A DNA stretch of 55,893 bases from a virus: positions 1 through 55,893 of IMG/VR virus record IMGVR_UViG_3300022562_000664; one strand, given 5' to 3'. Positions 32,617 to 39,687 of the stretch are shown here, piece by piece. Every line of letters begins with the position of its first letter. The stretch's first letter is position 1. Both the position numbers and the translations under genes were made by a program. The notes beneath the pieces were generated by a model. The model was given only the letters and a program-made list of their open reading frames with translations. It was not told the DNA's origin and made no database searches.

Positions 32617-32756
32617 TTGAAATCAGAACCAAATCAGGCAAGCTCAAATCAATTGAGTGGGCGCGATCAATGTCTGCTGCCCGGCTTCGCTGTGCTGAGA
32701 TGAATGAAACATACGAGACGAAAGAGTGGGATGATAATGCCTTGGGAGAAAGTTAA
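32613..32756 (+). CDS. 47-residue hypothetical protein
   Basis: A 47-residue basic protein (MIEIRTKSGKLKSIEWARSM...) starting at the ATG that overlaps the membrane peptide stop. An upstream in-frame extension exists but lies inside that gene. It has a strand and a helix with one Cys; no function assigned. Confidence 0.5.
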   Translation: MIEIRTKSGKLKSIEWARSMSAARLRCAEMNETYETKEWDDNALGES

Positions 32757-33078
32757 AAACTTGAAGAGTGATGTTCGTGCTAGAATAGAAGTCAAAAACT
32801 ATTCTGGTAGGCGTGAATACACCTACATTGCCTTTTACTTTAAGCCTGAGTTATTGGATAGAATGGGATTATCTCTTGGATCAAAAGTTGACATTGAGAG
32901 GGATGCTGAAAAGGATTTGTGGAAAATTACAAGAGGCCAGGATTTCACTATTGGTGAGTGCAATAAATGGCTCTCAATTCGCGTCCCTGCTGAGAAACAT
33001 CTAGTGAAATCAAAAGCCGAAAACTGTGAGTGGAATTTAGATGGAGATGCGCTAATAGTTCAGTATCAGCCCCAGTAA
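32731..33078 (+). CDS. Hypothetical protein, last of the small-gene train
   Basis: A 115-residue beta-rich protein (ATG 32731, with ATG 32737 as alternative). Segments RRRE-like YTYIAFYFKPELLDRMGL and KVDIERDAEKDLWKI resemble the swapped-strand fold of small AbrB- or SpoVT-like proteins, but the match is weak. The stop lies inside the 31-base repeated element, and non-coding DNA follows. Confidence 0.55.
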   Translation: MIMPWEKVKNLKSDVRARIEVKNYSGRREYTYIAFYFKPELLDRMGLSLGSKVDIERDAEKDLWKITRGQDFTIGECNKWLSIRVPAEKHLVKSKAENCEWNLDGDALIVQYQPQ

Positions 33079-33105
33079 CCGTAACTTAGGAACTATTCTC
33101 ACTCG
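33075..33105 (+). repeat. Copy 2 of the 31-base dispersed intergenic element
   Basis: It matches 12281-12311 at all but one position: two GTAAC units, TAGGAACTATT and CTCACTCG. Like copy 1 it overlaps the stop codon of the last gene of an operon. Similarity continues imperfectly for about 55 more bases, including two GGTTACT units at equivalent distance. Confidence 0.7.
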
Positions 33106-33127
33106 GTATTGGTTATACTAGTGAGAA
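33096..33127. promoter_or_regulatory. Inverted repeat, candidate operator or hairpin
   Basis: TTCTCACT (33096-33103) and AGTGAGAA (33120-33127) are perfect inverted repeats around 16 bases that contain TATACT. No T run follows, so an operator or processing hairpin is more likely than a terminator. Confidence 0.5.
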
Positions 33128-33309
33128 TTGTAATCTTTGGTTACTGTGGTTACTGCGTATAGTAAAGAACTGAAACATCTAGTAAAATGGTAACCAGTAT
33201 TCGTAATTCAGAATATGTACCTATTAGAAATAGGGTGATTGATTTATAAGGATATTTTATTCACTATCTTAGATTGTACCGACTGAGGTGCGGATACAGG
33301 AGTTACGCT
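33128..33309. promoter_or_regulatory. GTTAC-rich non-coding region
   Basis: About 180 bases without a gene. Pentamers GTTAC or GTAAC occur near 33140, 33149, 33190 and 33302. The DNA is AT-rich. Together with 12281-12517 this forms one of two GTTAC clusters in the genome; an origin or regulatory region is possible. Confidence 0.45.
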
Positions 33310-33429
33310 ATGGAAGACGCTATATTGGATTTCATCTATCAAAGTGAAACATCTATTGAAATGGTTACGAGGATTTGGTTTTTAGTAGTAATAGCTGTAG
33401 CACTGTTTGTGGTATGGTTAAAAGATTGA
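33310..33429 (+). CDS. 39-residue membrane peptide
   Basis: A 39-residue protein with an acidic N-terminus and a C-terminal membrane span (IWFLVVIAVALFVVWL). AGGAG lies seven bases before the ATG, an ideal SD. It stands alone inside the non-coding region. A GTTAC unit occurs in the leader and another inside the gene. Confidence 0.65.
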   Translation: MEDAILDFIYQSETSIEMVTRIWFLVVIAVALFVVWLKD

Positions 33430-34004
33430 TAGATACCGGGAGAAAACTCTCAATAGGCACTCTATCATTACCCTAATTTGTACCGTATGAAAAATACTCC
33501 TAGTTACGGGTTACTGTATTGTGGCCCTTGCTGGGCTTCCCCCCGGTTTTCCTGCGAAAATTGAGGTTGTGCGCCGTAACTGAGGTTCTGTGTTCGGGTA
33601 CGCTAGGCCCGCCACTCACTCATTCAACACATGACATTTTTCCACCCAAGACCATTGTTCGCGGTTCGTTCTGTTTGATTTTCTGTGTGGATGGGTGTCC
33701 GTACCGCTTCTATAAATTTTGAAAAGTTGCACACTACGCCGCTGAATGGTAAAAAAGGAGAATAGGCGAGTGATAGCGTGGGTGGATGGGTTAATGTATG
33801 GATGCTATGAGTGTCCCTACCGCTTCAGTGCATCACGAAAGCACTGCTCATGTAGAAATGGGTGGATGGGAATTTGGAAAGCAGGAGCCTACGCCGCATG
33901 AGCGGGTGGATGGATGGAAGGATGGACGCGCGGGCGCGCGCCAGCGGCCCAGGGCCTCACAGCCCCAGGCTCGCCAGATCATTCGTACACTAACGGTCAG
34001 TCAG
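33430..34004. other. Non-coding region with imperfect direct repeats
   Basis: No convincing gene. It has more GTTAC/GTAAC units (33504, 33510, 33576), repeated TGGATGG-type runs (33780-33930), and a repeated segment GTGTCC(G/C)TACCGCTTC near 33691 and 33811. Forward frames crossing it lack an RBS and natural composition. The last part is GC-rich. Confidence 0.5.
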
Positions 34005-34068
34005 CCAACCAGGCAACCAGGCAACCAGGCAACCAGGCAACCAGGCAACCAGGCAACCAGGCAACCAG
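34005..34068 (+). repeat. Minisatellite: seven perfect GCAACCAG octamers plus one imperfect
   Basis: Seven perfect tandem copies of GCAACCAG (34013-34068) preceded by CCAACCAG. The unit is not a multiple of three, so the array is unlikely to be protein-coding. Phage genomes rarely keep such arrays. Confidence 0.95.
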
Positions 34069-34086
34069 CCACGCGCCCACAGACAG

Positions 34087-34175
<89 letters not shown>

Positions 34176-34186
34176 AGCAACCAGGC

Positions 34187-34333
34187 TCAGCGGGTCATTC
34201 GTTCACGAATAATCGCACGCTTCACACGGCGGCGGCGCATCACGCGCTCAAACTCGTCAGACAGCCACGCGCCCAAAGCCAAGCCAGTCATAAACGCAGC
34301 TAGCAGGACCAGCATCAGGATTAACTCGTTCAT
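34187..34333 (-). CDS. 48-residue membrane protein
   Basis: A reverse-strand gene with GGAG seven bases before the ATG at 34333. The product has an N-terminal membrane span (LILMLVLLAAFMTGLALGAW) followed by a strongly basic cytoplasmic tail (MRRRRVKRAIIRERMTR). The gene ends 13 bases from the GCAA array, which therefore lies in its 3' untranslated region. A weak promoter (TTTACT, 17 bases, TAGGAT) can be drawn upstream on the reverse strand. Confidence 0.65.
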   Translation of the reverse strand: MNELILMLVLLAAFMTGLALGAWLSDEFERVMRRRRVKRAIIRERMTR

Positions 34334-34424
34334 CGTTTTCTCCATTCTTAAGTCTATCTAAAATCCTACTCCAGCCACGCGGGGAAGTAAAGAGATTTTT
34401 TTATTTTTTTTTCGTTTCTCCCTC

Positions 34425-34453
34425 TTTACTTTTCCCTTCGGGCGCCCTATATA
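34425..34453 (+). promoter_or_regulatory. Sigma70-like promoter of the island gene
   Basis: TTTACT (34425-34430) and TATATA (34448-34453) are spaced by 17 bases. The predicted start near 34460 leaves a purine-rich leader (AGGAAAAGGAAAGGAAATAGGA) with several SD-like elements before the ATG at 34512. The T-rich tract upstream may serve as an UP-like element. Confidence 0.6.
34430..34443 (+). repeat. Left 14-bp direct repeat of the island
   Basis: TTTTCCCTTCGGGC, identical to 35023-35036. Including the six bases before each copy, 18 of 20 positions match. The repeats bound most of the TG/CA-void island, including the gene, as expected for a cassette inserted or exchanged by recombination. Confidence 0.85.
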
Positions 34454-34511
34454 TAAGAGGCGTAAGGGAATAGGCCCGACGCTAGACTTAGGAAAAGGAA
34501 AGGAAATAGGA

Positions 34512-34973
34512 ATGAGTTCCGTAGGATTTAAGGGCTTCGCGAAACCGTCGAAAGTCGAGAACCTCGACGCGGCCCTAGAAAATATTCCCGCCGACGAATA
34601 CGTATTTTATACGGGCGGGAATTACGGGCGGCGGCGCGCTTCCGGGCGCTCCGCTTCCCTCGCGACCGTAACCGAGGTCCGGAAGCCTATCCCGGTTCGC
34701 GAATACGCGAAACGGGCCGCGACTTCCGGGCCGGGCGGGACCGGTTTCCCGACTTCTATCTCGGTCGGCGGGTTAGGACTTCATTCCGGCGCTAAGCCCG
34801 CCGTTTATCTCTACCTCGTAAGGGACGCGGCGGGAAATTTCCGGGCGAAGAAAGATATTCCTAACCCGGACCGCGCTTTCTCGGAGACGCCTTTTAAGGC
34901 GGGAGACGTAGTAATCCCCGCGCCGAAGGCGACGGGCGCGGAGACTAAGAAAATCGCGGCCCCTAAGAAGTAG
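34512..34973 (+). CDS. Island protein: 153-residue protein of unknown function
   Basis: A 153-residue basic protein of unrecognised family. It lacks Cys, Trp and Gln, has Met only at the start and a single His: exactly the residues whose codons need TG or CA. Codon choice and codon junctions also avoid both dinucleotides. Segments that look folded include YVFYTGGNYGRRRASGRS, AVYLYLVRDAAGNFRAKK and FKAGDVVIPAPKA; the end is Lys/Ala/Pro-rich. There is no signal peptide or membrane span. It has its own promoter and terminator and lies on the strand opposite to both flanking small genes, so it is an autonomous moron-like unit. Nucleic acid binding is possible from the charge, but unproven. Confidence 0.85.
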   Translation: MSSVGFKGFAKPSKVENLDAALENIPADEYVFYTGGNYGRRRASGRSASLATVTEVRKPIPVREYAKRAATSGPGGTGFPTSISVGGLGLHSGAKPAVYLYLVRDAAGNFRAKKDIPNPDRAFSETPFKAGDVVIPAPKATGAETKKIAAPKK

Positions 34974-34996
34974 AGCTAAGACCTCTTTAGACCTAG

Positions 34997-35029
34997 GGCG
35001 CGGCCTTCGGGCCGCGCCTTTCTTTTCCC
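34997..35029 (+). terminator. Perfect intrinsic terminator with TTCG tetraloop
   Basis: GGCGCGGCC (34997-35005), loop TTCG, GGCCGCGCC (35010-35018), then TTTCTTTTCCC. A nine-base perfect stem with a stable tetraloop and a U-rich tail. The T-rich tail forms part of the right direct repeat. Confidence 0.93.
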
Positions 35030-35036
35030 TTCGGGC
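35023..35036 (+). repeat. Right 14-bp direct repeat of the island
   Basis: TTTTCCCTTCGGGC, identical to 34430-34443. The first TG after the island begins on the base directly following this copy (35037-35038). Confidence 0.85.
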
Positions 35037-35137
35037 TGGTGTTTTCGAGGGAGAAAATTTCTGGCTCTATCGGGACTCCGCCAGGGACTTTTGAGCGCGA
35101 ATTCAGATTCCAGCCTTCTTTGCCCTGATAGCGTCAG

Positions 35138-35389
35138 TCATGGCGCGTCTCTTAAATGGTCAATTAAATCTTCCAGCATTTGCACAATTTCTGACCGCCG
35201 GTAATCATCACCAAGTTTTTCTGTTATATGTCGGCATTGCATTGGCCAGGAAAATGGGCTGCGCCAACCGCGAATATTTTCGACCATCTCGCAGAGAATC
35301 TCACACTGGTCTTGCTCGGATGCACCGACAAAGGCGTCCGCAATTTCCAAGTTTGAAATCGTTTTTGAAAGAGTGACTTCAATCGGCAT
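35138..35389 (-). CDS. Hypothetical protein on the reverse strand
   Basis: An 83-residue acidic helical protein (NLEIADAFVGASEQDQCEIL, IVQMLEDLIDHLRDAP). The ATG at 35389 has GGAGG four bases upstream, so it is preferred over a start 57 bases earlier. Similar short acidic proteins are widespread in siphoviruses of Proteobacteria, of unknown function. It reads leftward toward the island, which may separate it from the reverse-strand gene at 34187. Confidence 0.65.
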   Translation of the reverse strand: MPIEVTLSKTISNLEIADAFVGASEQDQCEILCEMVENIRGWRSPFSWPMQCRHITEKLGDDYRRSEIVQMLEDLIDHLRDAP

Positions 35390-35421
35390 TTTCCTCCAAC
35401 TCCCAAATCTTAAGGAAAGAA

Positions 35422-35452
35422 GCCCCGGTGTGCGTTTGGGGGGCACCGGGGC
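35422..35452 (-). terminator. Hairpin upstream of the reverse-strand gene
   Basis: GCCCCGGTG (35422-35430) and CACCGGGGC (35444-35452) form a 9-bp stem around 13 bases. Read leftward it is followed by TTCTTTCC, so it could be an intrinsic terminator or attenuator in the leader of the gene at 35389. Read rightward it has no T run. Confidence 0.55.
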
Positions 35453-35716
35453 TTCAAGCAGCAGCGTTGGATTTAGTTTCCCCTCACTACATGCGCAACT
35501 CCAACCTGGTTGATAAAAATGGCGGGTTTTTCTTTATGTCACCGCCCCTGGGTTTCTACCAGCACACCCTATGCCTAGCGGTCCTCAGCACAGGCTTCGC
35601 TTCTATGAGATTCCATCAGGAAGGACAAGTTCCAATCACCATCTCAAGTGCCGCGCGATAAAGTAATTATACGTCTAGACGGGATGAGGCGAAAGCGTTA
35701 AAGTTGATCATGTTAA
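35453..35716. other. Non-coding spacer upstream of the packaging operon
   Basis: About 260 bases without a supported gene. A 77-codon forward frame (35428-35661) with a GTG start has unnatural composition and no SD. Nothing else is recognised until the promoter at 35717. Confidence 0.5.
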
Positions 35717-35745
35717 TTGACCAGTCCATTGACTCCTGCTATAAT
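35717..35745 (+). promoter_or_regulatory. Strong sigma70-like promoter of the packaging/head operon
   Basis: TTGACC (35717-35722), a 17-base spacer and a perfect TATAAT (35740-35745). Transcription should begin near 35752, which rules out the earlier in-frame start at 35704 for the terminase small subunit and supports the GTG at 35767. Confidence 0.85.
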
Positions 35746-35766
35746 GGCAATGTTGTAAGGTCTCCA

Positions 35767-36162
35767 GTGGTATCTCTCAAGAAAGTTCGCAGAACAGGCA
35801 GAGATGCCTCAACCAGCAATATAATTCGCAGGACAGAGCCCCCGACTGTTCAAGAGTCGGTTGTTCGCATTATCAATGAATGTGACCCGGTTGGCTTCCT
35901 GAGTGATATAGTCAATGGGAAGGCCATTGAATGTCACGTTGTTGGTGAAGATGGCCAAATCACAACGTTTTATGAGACACCTACCCTCAAGCAGCGTCTT
36001 CAGGCAGCTAGTTTCTTGGCTGAGAGATATTTGCCAAAGGTGGCGGTTGTTAAGCACGCGCATCTTCACAAAAGTGCCGATAAGCATACGCCCGGTGAGG
36101 AACGTTCTTTTGGTCAGATTGTGACGCATGCAGCTCAGAAATCATCCAATAGTAGCGAGTGA
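35767..36162 (+). CDS. terS: Terminase small subunit (probable)
   Basis: A 131-residue protein directly upstream of TerL and overlapping it by 35 bases. A basic N-terminus (VSLKKVRRTGRD) precedes a helical region (VQESVVRIINECDPVGFLSD) and a conserved-looking helix (TLKQRLQAASFLAERYLPKV), as in small terminase-like proteins of other siphoviruses. It recognises the packaging site and loads DNA onto TerL. I place the start at GTG 35767, after the predicted transcription start, with AAGG upstream. The family call is mainly positional. Confidence 0.7.
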   Translation: MVSLKKVRRTGRDASTSNIIRRTEPPTVQESVVRIINECDPVGFLSDIVNGKAIECHVVGEDGQITTFYETPTLKQRLQAASFLAERYLPKVAVVKHAHLHKSADKHTPGEERSFGQIVTHAAQKSSNSSE

Positions 36163-37669
36163 GCAAGAGGTAAAGGCACTTCAATACTGGACCCAAAATC
36201 CAATTGAAGCTGTCAAGGCCTGGTTCAACGTTACTCCAGAACCATATCAAGCAGACATCATCAATGCTCTCTTGAAGCCGGGGGCAGATAAGGTGTCACG
36301 TGTGGCTGTTAAGTCAAGTCACGGTGTGGGTAAGACGACCACAATGGCCTGGTGTGGCTGGGTATTCCTTATGACCAGGATGCTCAGTAAGACTGTGGCC
36401 ACGGCCCCGACTGCGCACCAATTAATGGATGTTCTTTGGCCTGAATTTGCTAAGTGGCATGCAAGGATGCCCAAGGAGATGCAGGCAATATGGGATGTGT
36501 CAGCAACCCATGTCAGGTGTAAGAAGTATCCATTATCCTGGTTTGCTGCGGCGCGGACCAGTAACAAGCCCGAAAACATGCAGGGCTTCCACGAAGATCA
36601 TATCTTGGTGTTGTGCGAGGAAGCTAGTGGTATTCCGCCAGAAATATTCGAGGTCATCGAAGGTATCTTGTCCAACGCAGAAGAGCATGAGCAAGAGGCT
36701 CTACTGTTACTTGCGGGAAACCCGACGCAGACGGGTGGAGAGTTCTACAATGCGTTCAATCGCAATAAAGACATCTACAACCGCTTCACAGTAACCGGGG
36801 ATGAAACAACTAAGCCAGACCGGGGTGCGGGCAAGTTTTACTTCTCCAAGCGGGTCAGCAACAAATACCGCACCAACATGGAGAAGAAATATGGGCTCGT
36901 ATCGTCAGTATACGATGTACGCGTGCGTGGCCTTTTCCCGACGATGGCCGACGATGTTGTCATCCCTCTGGAGTGGGCCGAGAAAGCACAGTTCAAGATG
37001 CTCCCTCACTTCGATAGGGTATCAGACCCGATTACCCTGGTTATGGACGTTGCCCGTTTTGGTGGGGACAAGACTACCTTGGCCGTGTTCAGGAAGGGTC
37101 ACTGCTTGGCTATGCACAAGTGGCCCAAGACTTCTGGCACTCAGTGCTGCGATATTATGCAAGAAGCATATCACCATGGCGCTTTCGGTGTAGGCTCAAT
37201 CCCGGTCATTCGCGTTCTGGTGGATGAGCCTGGTGTTGGTGGGCCGGTAATTGACATGATGAGGCGCCAGGAGATTCCTGCCATTGGTTATCATGGTGGC
37301 GTAACCATGAAGCGTGGCGAGGATCACGACGAAGATGTGCGCATGTTTTTCAACCGGCGATCTAGGGATTGGTGGAATTTGCGCCGTAAGATGGAATTGG
37401 GGTTGATTAAGATTCCTGAAGATGAAGATTTGGTTAATGAATTGGCATCAGTCAAATATGAATATGTAAATGAGAAGATCAAGGTGGAAACTAAGAAAGA
37501 CATGCGTGAGCGCCTAGGGGATGATGCAAGTCCTGACCTGGCAGATACAATTGTAATGGGCTCTGCTCCGTATGTTGGCACCACCAATATGGTGCCTTTA
37601 GAAACACTTGATCTTGAACAGGCGATCATATACGGTGAAGATCGCCCGACAGCTCACCAGGATTTCTGA
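36128..37669 (+). CDS. terL: Terminase large subunit
   Basis: A 513-residue packaging motor. Walker A is KSSHGVGKTT, Walker B with the catalytic acid lies in ILVLCEEAS (Cys where Asp is usual, then Glu-Glu), followed by LLAGNPTQTGG as the coupling motif. The C-terminal RNase H-like nuclease shows VMDVARFGGDKTTLAV, a later acidic VDEPGVGG and GDDASPDLADT. It translocates and cuts DNA at the portal. The ATG lies inside the preceding gene. Lack of other packaging clues leaves cos versus headful undecided. Confidence 0.95.
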   Translation: MQLRNHPIVASEQEVKALQYWTQNPIEAVKAWFNVTPEPYQADIINALLKPGADKVSRVAVKSSHGVGKTTTMAWCGWVFLMTRMLSKTVATAPTAHQLMDVLWPEFAKWHARMPKEMQAIWDVSATHVRCKKYPLSWFAAARTSNKPENMQGFHEDHILVLCEEASGIPPEIFEVIEGILSNAEEHEQEALLLLAGNPTQTGGEFYNAFNRNKDIYNRFTVTGDETTKPDRGAGKFYFSKRVSNKYRTNMEKKYGLVSSVYDVRVRGLFPTMADDVVIPLEWAEKAQFKMLPHFDRVSDPITLVMDVARFGGDKTTLAVFRKGHCLAMHKWPKTSGTQCCDIMQEAYHHGAFGVGSIPVIRVLVDEPGVGGPVIDMMRRQEIPAIGYHGGVTMKRGEDHDEDVRMFFNRRSRDWWNLRRKMELGLIKIPEDEDLVNELASVKYEYVNEKIKVETKKDMRERLGDDASPDLADTIVMGSAPYVGTTNMVPLETLDLEQAIIYGEDRPTAHQDF

Positions 37670-37670
37670 A

Positions 37671-39062
37671 ATGGCAACAAAGCCTCGTCGGCGTGGCCGC
37701 CCGTCAAACCGAGAGCGTGAAGCAACAGTTGTCGGCTCGCAATTAATCTCCTGGCAACTACCAGGTGGCAATCGCGATAAATTTGAAATGGTTTCGCCTG
37801 ACGATCTTTTGACTCGTCGTGGCTGGAGCATTTACCGAGAGATGACCGCCGATGATCAAATTAAGGCGGCACTATGGTACAAAAAGACACTTATTTGCGC
37901 CAGACCATTTGATGTGAAGCCTGCTTCTGATTCCGCGGTTGATAAGGAAGCAGCAGAGTTCATCCAGAAGAATTTTGATGCAATAAATTTTAAGCGTGTC
38001 TTGTGGGAAGCCTTGTCAGCTTTTTCTTTTGGTTTTTGTGCAGGAGAGATTCTTTGGGAAATTAGTGGTACTCCACCTCAGCTTCACTTAAAGGCAATCA
38101 AGTTCCGTGATCCAGAGTGGATGTACATATATAGTGATAAGCATGGCAACATCACTGAGTTTGTTCAGAAACCACCGAACCCAATAGATTCCAAAGCAGA
38201 GATCAAGCTGCCGCCTGAGAAGGTGTTTCATTACGCCTACCAGAAAGAGTTTTCCAATCACTATGGAATCTCTGATTTGCGTGGTGCTTATCGCGCATGG
38301 TGGTCAAAGAAGTATGTGACGCAGTTCTGGAACGTTTTCCTTGAGCGTTTCGGCGCACCTCTCATGAAGATGACTTATCCTCATGGGAGTTCAGAGCAAC
38401 TGAAATCCACTCTTAAAAGCATCATGACCAATTTGTCCAGTAAAACGGACATTCTTGTTCCAGAGGGTGTGGTCATTGAGCTGATTGAGGCTACGCGCGC
38501 CGGCCAGGCGAAATATGAGGAAGCGTTAACCTACTATGATATTCGGATCGCTTCAGCTATACTCATCCCTGCCCTGCTGGGTATGGGCACAGACATCAAG
38601 AGAGGATCGGACAGCCAGTCTCGACTTCACCTAAGAACCTTGATGAAGTTGGTCCAGTATCTTGGGTGTGAGATTGCTGAAGAAATTCAAAATAAGCTGA
38701 TCAAGCCACTAGTTGATGCAAACTTTAATACAGAGGAATATCCAACATTCACCTTTCAAGACTACGGTGAGTTTGAAGCATTTGAGATCACAGATGCAAT
38801 TAAAGAGTTGTTCAATGCTGGCATCCTTGATATGGATCAAGAAGATGTCAACTATGCTCGTTCCGTCTTGGGGCTCAATATAAGGGACGAGGACCATGAG
38901 GATGAGATCAGGCGTCCAGACCCGTCTGCTCTACCTCAGATGCCAGGCGGCAACGCTCAAGCGGAAAGCGGCGGCGCGAAGCAGGGCAATAAACGTGCTG
39001 AAAAAGGAGCCAGCACACGTAAGACTGACCAATCGGGGCGCACCAGACCAAGTAGGAGATGA
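37671..39062 (+). CDS. Portal protein (DUF935, Mu gp29-like)
   Basis: A 463-residue portal. I choose ATG 37671, just after the TerL stop. Typical DUF935 segments are ADDQIKAALWYKKTLICARP, FGFCAGEILWE, YQKEFSNHYGISDLRGAYR, FLERFGAPLMKM and LGMGTDIKRGSDSQSRLH. It forms the dodecameric ring for DNA passage and tail joining. The basic start (KPRRRGRPSNRER) is unusual, resembling an AT-hook. The C-terminal 60 residues are polar and likely disordered. Confidence 0.9.
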   Translation: MATKPRRRGRPSNREREATVVGSQLISWQLPGGNRDKFEMVSPDDLLTRRGWSIYREMTADDQIKAALWYKKTLICARPFDVKPASDSAVDKEAAEFIQKNFDAINFKRVLWEALSAFSFGFCAGEILWEISGTPPQLHLKAIKFRDPEWMYIYSDKHGNITEFVQKPPNPIDSKAEIKLPPEKVFHYAYQKEFSNHYGISDLRGAYRAWWSKKYVTQFWNVFLERFGAPLMKMTYPHGSSEQLKSTLKSIMTNLSSKTDILVPEGVVIELIEATRAGQAKYEEALTYYDIRIASAILIPALLGMGTDIKRGSDSQSRLHLRTLMKLVQYLGCEIAEEIQNKLIKPLVDANFNTEEYPTFTFQDYGEFEAFEITDAIKELFNAGILDMDQEDVNYARSVLGLNIRDEDHEDEIRRPDPSALPQMPGGNAQAESGGAKQGNKRAEKGASTRKTDQSGRTRPSRR

Positions 39063-39065
39063 CCT

Positions 39066-39209
39066 GTGGCTGTACCAAAAGCAGGAGTGGCTAAAGCACA
39101 TGCCACCCGTCGAGTGCTGAAGAATGCTGCAACCAATTCCGCTGGTGGGTCCCAGAAGTATGCAACCAAGCGTACTTTGAAAGCTCGCCAGTCGGTGCGT
39201 GATACCTAA
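39066..39209 (+). CDS. 47-residue basic protein
   Basis: A small gene with GTG start, AGGAG eight bases upstream, four bases after the portal. The product is strongly basic (AHATRRVLKNAATN, ATKRTLKARQSVRD) with no Asp/Glu except near the end. It could be a minor head or nucleic-acid-binding protein. No family is recognised. Confidence 0.6.
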   Translation: MAVPKAGVAKAHATRRVLKNAATNSAGGSQKYATKRTLKARQSVRDT

Positions 39210-39221
39210 TGGAGAGCTGCT

Positions 39222-39641
39222 ATGCCGTTTTCTGACCAACTTCGCCACTCCATCCTGAACCATGTTCTTGGTGGTTCGGGTAACGTCAACCAGACCACTC
39301 TGTGGATTGGGCTTTCGCGGGCTGATCCTGGCTTTGATGGGTCTACAAACTCTGAGCCATCCGGCAATGCGTACGCGCGTGTCGCAGTTGTGAACAGCAA
39401 CAACGTTTGGGCTCTTGCAGCCTCCGGTGTGAAACGGAACAATGCTGCGATCACATTCCCTGAAGCCACTGGCTCCTGGGGTCTTGTGACAGATGCAACG
39501 CTATGGACAAACGCAACCTCAACTGGCGCCAGCGTGTTTTGGGGCAATGCCCCACTCGGAACGAACAAGAGCATCATTTCTGGGGACACTCCCAACTTCC
39601 CAGCTAACTCGCTCTCGTTCACCGTCAACTCGTCAGCGTAA
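39222..39641 (+). CDS. Putative virion structural protein
   Basis: A 139-residue beta-rich protein with the pattern LWIGLSRADPG, EPSGNAYARVAV, ITFPEATGSWGLVTDATLW, GNAPL and GDTPNFPANSLSFT. This arrangement is common in a family of phage structural proteins often annotated as tail fibre or head fibre. GGAGAG lies seven bases before the ATG. Position in the head operon suggests a capsid-attached protein. Confidence 0.65.
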   Translation: MPFSDQLRHSILNHVLGGSGNVNQTTLWIGLSRADPGFDGSTNSEPSGNAYARVAVVNSNNVWALAASGVKRNNAAITFPEATGSWGLVTDATLWTNATSTGASVFWGNAPLGTNKSIISGDTPNFPANSLSFTVNSSA

Positions 39642-39648
39642 GGAGTGG

Positions 39649-39665
39649 CCCCGGCTTGACCGGGG
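39649..39665 (+). terminator. Weak hairpin terminator
   Basis: CCCCGG (39649-39654) pairs with CCGGGG (39660-39665) around CTTGA; TCATTTCT follows. The short stem and interrupted T run suggest partial termination between two late genes. Confidence 0.45.
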
Positions 39666-39687
39666 TCATTTCTGAGGGAGCGGCAAA

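Larger units (their letters stand above)
34378..35036. other. TG/CA-void island (659 bases)
   Basis: By direct reading the dinucleotides TG and CA, reverse complements of each other, occur only twice in this stretch: TG in the start codon at 34513 and CA at 34782. Roughly 80 would be expected for random DNA of this length. CG and TA are abundant, so nearly every pyrimidine-purine step is self-complementary. The island covers a poly-T tract, promoter, RBS, gene and terminator, so the rule is not restricted to codons. It ends exactly at the right direct repeat. Confidence 0.95.

Noticed and set aside
33519-33722. 67-codon forward frame
   Set aside because: No SD, unnatural composition, lies in the repeat-containing non-coding region.
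35101-35140. 12-codon reverse frame overlapping the stop of the gene at 35138 (ATGA)
   Set aside because: Too short to judge; coupling alone is not enough.
35428-35661. 77-codon forward frame
   Set aside because: Starts inside a hairpin, no SD, unnatural composition.
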